DNA from: Limnoperna fortunei
Taxonomy: Eukaryota; Mollusca; Bivalvia; Mytilida; Modiolidae
Direction: 5' to 3'
DNA length: 64,000 nucleotides
NCBI GenBank assembly: GCA_944474755.1
Contig: OX104117.1
Coordinates: 82,250,926 to 82,314,925, forward strand
Notes under the pieces: model-generated
What the model saw: the letters and a program-made list of their open reading frames with translations, nothing else
Told to the model about the DNA's origin: nothing
Databases searched by the model: none
Program-made: the position numbers and the translations under genes
Shown: positions 60,701-64,000 of the stretch, piece by piece
Position numbering within the stretch: the stretch's first letter is position 1
How the letters are laid out: each line of letters starts with the position of its first letter

Positions 60701-63470
60701 AATTATAATTTAATGGAATTTAATTCAAGCACTAAAAAATCACTCTACTACACATGAATATCAAATACAATGCAATGTGGCATTTAATGGCCTATTTTTA
60801 GAACCATTTTAAGGCTGGTAGCTCCCCCAGAACCATTCAGAGGTTGGTTGTTCTTTTTTCTAATCATTAATAATGGTAGGCTCCCAGCACTTTTGATAGG
60901 GCAGGCTGGTAGTTTTTAAACCCACCATACTAAGTTGTGGGGTATTATGTGATACCTTCCGTATGGATATGAGTGAAGGTCCATCCACCTGTCCATCCGT
61001 CTGTCTCTGCCTTGGTAGTTCCCAGATGATAACTTGAAAGCGTGTCAACAGATTTTTTTTAAACTTTGCACAGCTATTAAATACCATAAAGTGAAGATCA
61101 AGTTCAATTTTCAGCACAATCCAATTTGTAGTTTTCGAGTTGTACAAATTTGAAAAAATTTTATAGGTCCAGGGTCAAGTTAAAATTGTCTTCTGAGATT
61201 GACTGTTATCATGCTCAGCTGTTCCTGTAGGCCGATTTTTTATTCAGTAAAAAGTGTTCATGAATGTTTCAAACAATGCAACGTGGTGGGGTATCATTTA
61301 ATGTCCCATTAAATGGCCTATTTAACCTAAACCATTGATATGCTAGTAGTTTTCCCAGAACCATTAGTATGTTGGTAGTTTTTTCTAAACCATTGTGGGG
61401 CCTCGGTGGCCGAGTGGTCAAGGTAGTTCGTCTACTATTGATCACGTGGTCTGTCAACACTGAGATTGCGGGTTCGATTCTCACTGCAGGCAGGGTGTAC
61501 TCGACTCCAATCTTAATTGACAAGGATTGCCAGTTTTCCTACCGCAGGTAGGGGGTTTTCTCCGGGTACTCCGGCTTCCTCCCCCAATAAAAACTGGACG
61601 CCATGATATAGCTGAAAAATTGCTGAAAGTGGCGTTAAACACCATCAAATAAACAAACAAACTAAACCATTGCTGTTTCTTCTTTTGTTTATTTGTTTCT
61701 TCCGTAAATGACCCATTTCTGGTACAGATGACCCAGTACAGTTGACCTCACACGCACACATCTGTACTTGCTGCGTCATCCAATCAAAATGCCAGAAACA
61801 AGAACGTTGTAACGGAACCATAAAAACATTCTTGTTTGATATTCTTGTTTCCAGCGTTCTGATTGGATGTCAGAGACAATGGAGTATAAAACAATGGAGA
61901 GTCTATAGGATATAGCAATGTGAAAGTTGTTGGTTTACGGAAGAAATAGGTACTTTCTTGCGCTTTTGGGAAAGCCAGTGTGAATTTTCACTTGTGATAG
62001 AAATTTTAATGTCTTTTGGATCGTTCCACTGCCATCCACTCATGATAAAATTTCTGTCACTCGTTCAAGATCAACCGGTCTTTCCCACAAACAAATGAAA
62101 GAAATGATTAATCTTTGTCTTTGGAATATGGTTCAGCATAAAAAGCTAAAATCTCAATTCATAGTGTAAGTTTACACCTGTTATTTGTATAAGCATGCAT
62201 CTACATTGTAACTTAGATATAACTTCCATCAATCAATCACTCATGTTTTCTTTTTATTTACAGCCATCCGTGAACAGCAGAAACAGAGACAGTTATCGGG
62301 AAACAATACCTTTAACAGTACTACCATTAACTGTAAGTGCCTTGCTGTATTGTTTATTGCCACAGTATAGTTGAAAATGTGACCAAAATACATTATGGTG
62401 TATAAAAAATATCTATTATTTCTTGCCACAGTATGGCTGAAAAACTGGTTATAAAATGCAACACATTTAAGTTGGTGTATATATTACAATACTAGAACTT
62501 CTCTGTGTGGTGGGAATTACATTATGGCAAACAAATGTCCATCCTGTGCACATTTAGACATGTCACCCCATTTAGACACATTTTAATTCATTGCTGACCA
62601 CTTCTTGTGTGTCAGGTTTGCATGGAAGACTTTTGTTAACATGTAATCTGAGCATAAGTTTTGCTATGTATTCCTGACATCTTCTGACTTCTAATATACT
62701 TCCCTTACTTTTGGACTTTGTGCACTTTCAATGGCCACTGAAATGTGTTACATGTTATGTGTTGACTTACATATCCATTCCTATCACTTTACACGCAAAT
62801 TGGTAACTATCAATAGAACTGCTGGTTTTCTACATGACCTTTGACTGATTTTTTTAACGACCTTTGAAATACTAAAATACTTTGTTTTTCTTGTTTATTA
62901 TTTCATTGTTGACTGTGCCGCATTATTTGTACTGATGACTGTATAAGCATGTCAAATGTGTTATCCTTTTTCCTGAGATATTATTTGTTTACGATAACAA
63001 TTGTTTGGACTGAATTGCCAGCTCTTTGTTATGTGCACATGAAAAATGTGTCCAACACTGTAATATCTTCACATTTAACTTAACCAGGAAGTAATAATTG
63101 TTTTCTGGAATAACTGTTCTGTGGGGGGGGGGGCTTGGTGGCCGAATGGTCAAGGTAGTTTGTCTACTATTGATCATGTGGACTGTGAGCAATGAGATTG
63201 GGAGTTCCAGCCTCACTGGGAGTCACTGGGCGCCAATCTTAATTGACAAGAATTGACCATTAACCTACCAAAGATCAGGGGTTTTCTACGAGTACTCCAG
63301 CTTCCTCCCCAATGAAAACTTGACGCCATGATATAGCTGAAAAATTGCTAAAAGTGGCGTTAAACAATATTCAGACAAAAAAAACAAAATCAATAAATGT
63401 ACTGTAAGTGTTAACAATTTTCTAGCTGAATTCGATTTTATTGACATGATGGACACAGAAATGCAGACAT
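48609..63470 (+). CDS. EGF-family (ErbB/EGFR-type) transmembrane ligand precursor, 7 or 8 exons, 3' end outside the window
   Basis: Joined exons 48644-48701, 53126-53312, 53852-53913, 55725-55827, 58546-58631, 62264-62332 and 63426-63470 give 610 coding nt with every splice phase compatible. Domains seen: signal peptide (residues 1-19), Pro/Thr-rich stem with an NTT sequon (20-51), one EGF domain (52-92), short juxtamembrane segment, transmembrane helix (about 112-134), then a Lys/Arg/Glu-rich tail. The six cysteines (52, 62, 68, 81, 83, 92) and the ending P-x-x-Y-x-G-D-R-C-Q match the single EGF domain of EGFR/ErbB ligands. The intron between Cys4 and Cys5 is a hallmark of that family. Known ligands of this kind are cleaved near the membrane (rhomboid or ADAM proteases) and activate receptor tyrosine kinases; that role is inferred here. 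Neuregulin-, Spitz- or TGF-alpha-type cannot be separated by eye. The 3' exons and polyA site lie beyond the window; upstream non-coding exons are not identified. Confidence 0.85.
49028..49098 (+). mobile_element. Tail of the second SINE-like family
   Basis: CGTCCTGAATATAGCTGAAA, ACTGCTTGCTGGACGTAAAG, then (CAAT)n; same tail as 39040-39110. Confidence 0.75.
49255..49712 (+). repeat. Dispersed repeat family C, three tandem modules
   Basis: Opens with CTGTCTGTCCATCCGTCTGT. Modules share TGTAACTTTTTATCTTTTGA, GGTAGGCTTTTGATATTTGG and GACCTTGAACTTTGACC, with spacing of about 120-150 bp. Confidence 0.82.
53126..53312 (+). CDS. EGF-ligand exon 2: Pro/Thr stem and first four EGF cysteines
   Basis: The acceptor GATTTACAG ends at 53125 and the donor is GC|GTAAGT. 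The exon is 187 nt, entered in phase 1 and left in phase 2. It codes residues 20-82: a stem rich in Pro and Thr (PATPAPPVVTTP) with an NTT glycosylation sequon, then EGF cysteines 1-4, including the GG-S-C turn after Cys2. A second sequon (NET) lies inside the EGF loop between Cys1 and Cys2. The exon stops one residue after Cys4, the conserved intron position of ErbB-ligand genes. Confidence 0.92.
53852..53913 (+). CDS. EGF-ligand exon 3: EGF cysteines 5-6 and juxtamembrane segment
   Basis: The acceptor ATGTTTTAG ends at 53851 and the donor is A|GTAAGT. The exon is 62 nt, from phase 2 to phase 1. It codes CPKKYIGDRCQMIDPTIIFG, completing the EGF domain. The aromatic residue followed by GDRCQ is the receptor-contacting C-terminal end of ErbB-ligand EGF domains, where the Arg before Cys6 is essential in known family members. 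An exon encoding only the final third of an EGF domain is itself a family signature. Confidence 0.93.
55099..55356 (+). mobile_element. SINE copy in intron 3
   Basis: Head GGGGCCTCGGTTGTCGAGTG, B-box-like GGTCCGAGTC, and a tail with AAATTGCTGAAAGTGACGT then ATTCAAACAAAAAC. Moderately diverged; only a weak GGCAT candidate duplication. Confidence 0.88.
55725..55827 (+). CDS. EGF-ligand exon 4: transmembrane helix
   Basis: The acceptor TTTTTTAG ends at 55724 and the donor is AG|GTAAGG. The exon is 103 nt, from phase 1 to phase 2. It codes MENEERVTKAGLAVG, then a hydrophobic stretch of about 20 residues, then WHRR. The outer part of the helix is Gly/Ala-rich (AGLAVG). Helix-breaking residues there are what rhomboid proteases recognise in Spitz-type ligands, so intramembrane release is possible. 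The acidic MENEER before the helix and the basic residues after it fit an N-out, C-in type I membrane protein. Confidence 0.92.
56075..56665. mobile_element. Non-autonomous DNA transposon with long TIRs, about 590 bp, in intron 4
   Basis: Left end TTAGCTACAATAAT...GAGCTACAAAGAGGTCCCAT matches the reverse complement of the right end, TAGATAGAATAATA...AGAGCAACAAAGAGGTTCC, over about 80 bp. ATATGCCA flanks it on both sides (56067-56074 and 56666-56673), an 8-bp duplication consistent with hAT-like or P-like elements. The interior is non-coding. A G run of about 10 lies inside the right TIR. Confidence 0.85.
57359..57391 (+). CDS. Candidate 33-nt cassette microexon in the cytoplasmic tail
   Basis: A segment bounded by TTTTAAATAG (acceptor) and CAG|GTACAT (donor) lies inside intron 4. 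It is 33 nt and phase 2 to phase 2, so inclusion would add 11 residues (SGDPWKEMTFR) right after the HRR stop-transfer without changing the downstream frame. The donor is good but the polypyrimidine tract is poor. It may be an optional exon or a chance match. Confidence 0.38.
58546..58631 (+). CDS. EGF-ligand exon 5: basic cytoplasmic tail
   Basis: The acceptor CTTTTTCATAG ends at 58545. The exon is entered in phase 2 and codes YRKRRSREKEEKVKEQERAL then LQKPDLSN, a strongly charged, probably helical cytoplasmic segment. Two donors are usable: ATG|GTAATT at 58631 (phase 1) and AAG|GTAATA at 58642 (phase 0). Neither is clearly stronger. The first is preferred because it keeps exons 6 and 7 open in one frame. 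The charge pattern just after a membrane helix is normal for the family. Confidence 0.8.
58680..59240 (+). repeat. Dispersed repeat family D, three tandem modules
   Basis: Starts after a C run and CACACACA with GAGTATTATGTGATACCC and CATATGGATATGAGTGTCC. Three modules of about 140-160 bp share TTTCCAGATGATAACTTGAA, CAACAGATTTTATTT and ATTTTCAGCACAATCCAATT. Confidence 0.85.
60773..61395 (+). repeat. Direct repeats flanking a single-module copy of family D
   Basis: 60773-60885 and 61275-61395 share CATTTAATGGCCTATTT...CAGAACCATT...TTGGTAGTTTTTTCTAA. Between them, 60940-61270 matches the start and one module of family D (GATGATAACTTGAAAGCGTG, TTTTCAGCACAATCCAATT). Confidence 0.72.
61396..61661 (+). 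mobile_element. Full-length SINE, best copy, in intron 5
   Basis: 266 bp. A-box TGGCCGAGTGG (61407-61417) and B-box GGTTCGATTC (61471-61480) of a Ser/Leu-type tRNA head, then the body and a tail with TAGCTGAAAAATTGCTGA then GTGGCGTTAAACACC, ending in (AAAC)n. Flanked by CTAAACCATTG at 61385-61395 and 61662-61672. Probably the youngest copy here. Confidence 0.96.
61685..62105. mobile_element. Large inverted-repeat (foldback) element in intron 5
   Basis: Nested inverted repeats: TTTCTTCCGTAAA (about 61698) against TTTACGGAAGAAA (about 61934); CATCCAATCA...CCAGAAACAAGAACGTT against AACATTCTTG...TGTTTCCAGCGTTCTGATTGG; and GGGAAAGCCAGTG...AGAAATTTTA against AAAATTTCT...GGTCTTTCCC further right. 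No coding sequence. Confidence 0.65.
62264..62332 (+). CDS. EGF-ligand exon 6: cytoplasmic tail, open in two frames
   Basis: A long pyrimidine tract and ATTTACAG end at 62263; the donor is T|GTAAGT at 62332. The exon is 69 nt and phase-symmetric. Entered in phase 1 it codes IREQQKQRQLSGNNTFNSTT. Entered in phase 0 it codes a different stretch beginning PSVNSRNRDSYRETIP. Both frames are open, so which donor of exon 5 is used decides the tail sequence. The exon borders are well supported; the frame is not settled. Confidence 0.75.
62333..63425 (+). other. EGF-ligand intron 6
   Basis: Unremarkable until a diverged SINE copy at 63127-63390, which ends about 35 nt before the exon 7 acceptor. A poly-G run of about 12 lies at its 5' end. 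Confidence 0.55.
63127..63390 (+). mobile_element. SINE copy in intron 6, diverged
   Basis: Head GGCTTGGTGGCCGAATGGTC, a damaged B-box, and tail ATATAGCTGAAAAATTGCTA then GTGGCGTTAAAC. Preceded by a G run. Confidence 0.87.
63426..63470 (+). CDS. Possible EGF-ligand exon 7: acidic cytoplasmic segment
   Basis: The acceptor AATTTTCTAG ends at 63425 and the donor ACAT|GTAAGG follows. The exon is 45 nt and phase 1 to phase 1. It codes EFDFIDMMDTEMQT, an acidic segment in contrast to exon 5. If entered in phase 0 it stops after seven codons, at 63449. Coding is plausible from the good borders and phase fit, but the exon is short and its downstream partner is outside the window. Confidence 0.45.
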
Positions 63471-63579
63471 GTAAGGATATGATTTGGCATTTTCCTAATT
63501 TTAAAGGCCCTTGATGGCGGCAGAGTATTTAAGGTTGTTAGTCATTTGCTGTTGATAACTTTTGTATCAAAACTAAGTT

Positions 63580-64000
63580 TTTGTCTCGCCTGCGACGAAA
63601 GTCGCTGGAGGCGAGACATATGTATGGGAATCCGGCGGCGGCGGTGGCGGCGTAAACACTTGACATCTTGCTTCATATATTTGTAAGCCCAAGCCCTAGG
63701 TCCATCAAATTTGGTACAGAGGTAGCTTATGATGAGTACTTGCCAGTCAGTCACCTGTCATCTGACCTTGACCTCAATTTCACGGTCCAGCGACTACGTT
63801 AAAGTTTTTGGGTTACGGCAGTTCCTCTGTTACTACGCATAGTAGGATGACAATATTTGGTGTATAGGTTGCTGATGACTAGTACATGACTGGTAGGTGT
63901 CACCTGACCTTGACCTCAATTTCACGGTCCAGCGACTACGTTAAAGTTTTTGGGTTACGACAGTTCCTCTGTAACCACGCATGGTAGGATGACAATATTT
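63580..64000 (+). repeat. Dispersed repeat family E, continuing past the window
   Basis: Opens with a perfect hairpin GTCTCGCCTGCGACGAAAGT / CGCTGGAGGCGAGAC and a GGC-rich tract. Tandem modules of about 142 bp then share ACCTTGACCTCAATTTCACG and GTTAAAGTTTTTGGGTTACG (63766 and 63908). Confidence 0.85.

Larger units (their letters stand above)
58632..62263 (+). other. EGF-ligand intron 5
   Basis: Contains a three-module dispersed repeat (58680-59240) and a single-module relative (60925-61235). Around the latter sits a pair of direct repeats (60773-60885 and 61275-61395). A full SINE (61396-61661) and a foldback element (61685-62105) follow. Between 59,300 and 60,770 the sequence is less AT-rich in patches with scattered CpG (60120-60400), but no gene or promoter motif is recognisable. 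Confidence 0.6.

Noticed and set aside
61396..61480. tRNA gene
   Set aside because: A- and B-boxes are present but the sequence is the head of a SINE repeated many times. No complete cloverleaf with a closing acceptor stem is seen.

Overview
This window looks like nuclear DNA of a marine invertebrate, most likely a bivalve mollusc. The inference rests on several features. The sequence is AT-rich and gene-poor, and its one gene is split by introns with GT..AG junctions. It carries a tRNA-derived SINE family whose 3' tail (ATAGCTGAAAAATTGCTGA...GGCGTTAAAC) is of a kind common in molluscs, a decayed non-LTR retrotransposon, and dispersed G-run/'GTCTGTCCGTC' repeats typical of bivalve genomes. 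The species cannot be named from sequence alone.

Only one protein-coding gene is well supported. It runs on the + strand from a signal-peptide exon at 48.6 kb past the right edge of the window. It encodes a small type I membrane protein: signal peptide, short Pro/Thr-rich stem, one EGF domain (cysteine spacing 9-5-12-1-8, ending GDRCQ), one transmembrane helix and a very basic cytoplasmic tail. The EGF domain is split by a phase-2 intron between cysteines 4 and 5, as in ErbB/EGFR ligand genes. I therefore call it a neuregulin/Spitz/TGF-alpha-type ligand precursor. Splice phases chain through seven exons. A 33-nt in-frame microexon and two alternative donors could vary the cytoplasmic tail.

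Region by region. 0-5 kb: two minisatellites (72 bp x 26 and 59 bp x about 38). The second clearly grew out of the head of a SINE. 5-12 kb: AT-rich DNA with SINE pieces and a foldback element. 12-15.2 kb: a 34-bp satellite with higher-order structure. 15.8-20.5 kb: a 17/34-bp satellite split by a 2.69-kb DNA transposon that contains a perfect 156-bp palindrome. 22.5-24.4 kb: a broken LINE on the minus strand. 24.8-35 kb: a chain of unrelated minisatellites (about 33, 33, 38, 42, 29, 51 and 27 bp). 36-44.5 kb: SINE tails, foldback elements, dispersed repeats and degenerate tandem repeats. 45-46.3 kb: a 33-bp minisatellite that grew out of the middle of another SINE copy. 47.3-48.2 kb: an almost perfectly homogeneous 50-bp array just upstream of the first coding exon. 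48.6-64 kb: the EGF-ligand gene, whose introns hold SINEs, a roughly 590-bp TIR element, a foldback element and dispersed repeats.

About a quarter of the window is tandem repeat, in roughly 18 different families. The most interesting pattern is repeated birth of minisatellites from different segments of one SINE family. All coordinates come from reading by eye; no alignment or database search was run.
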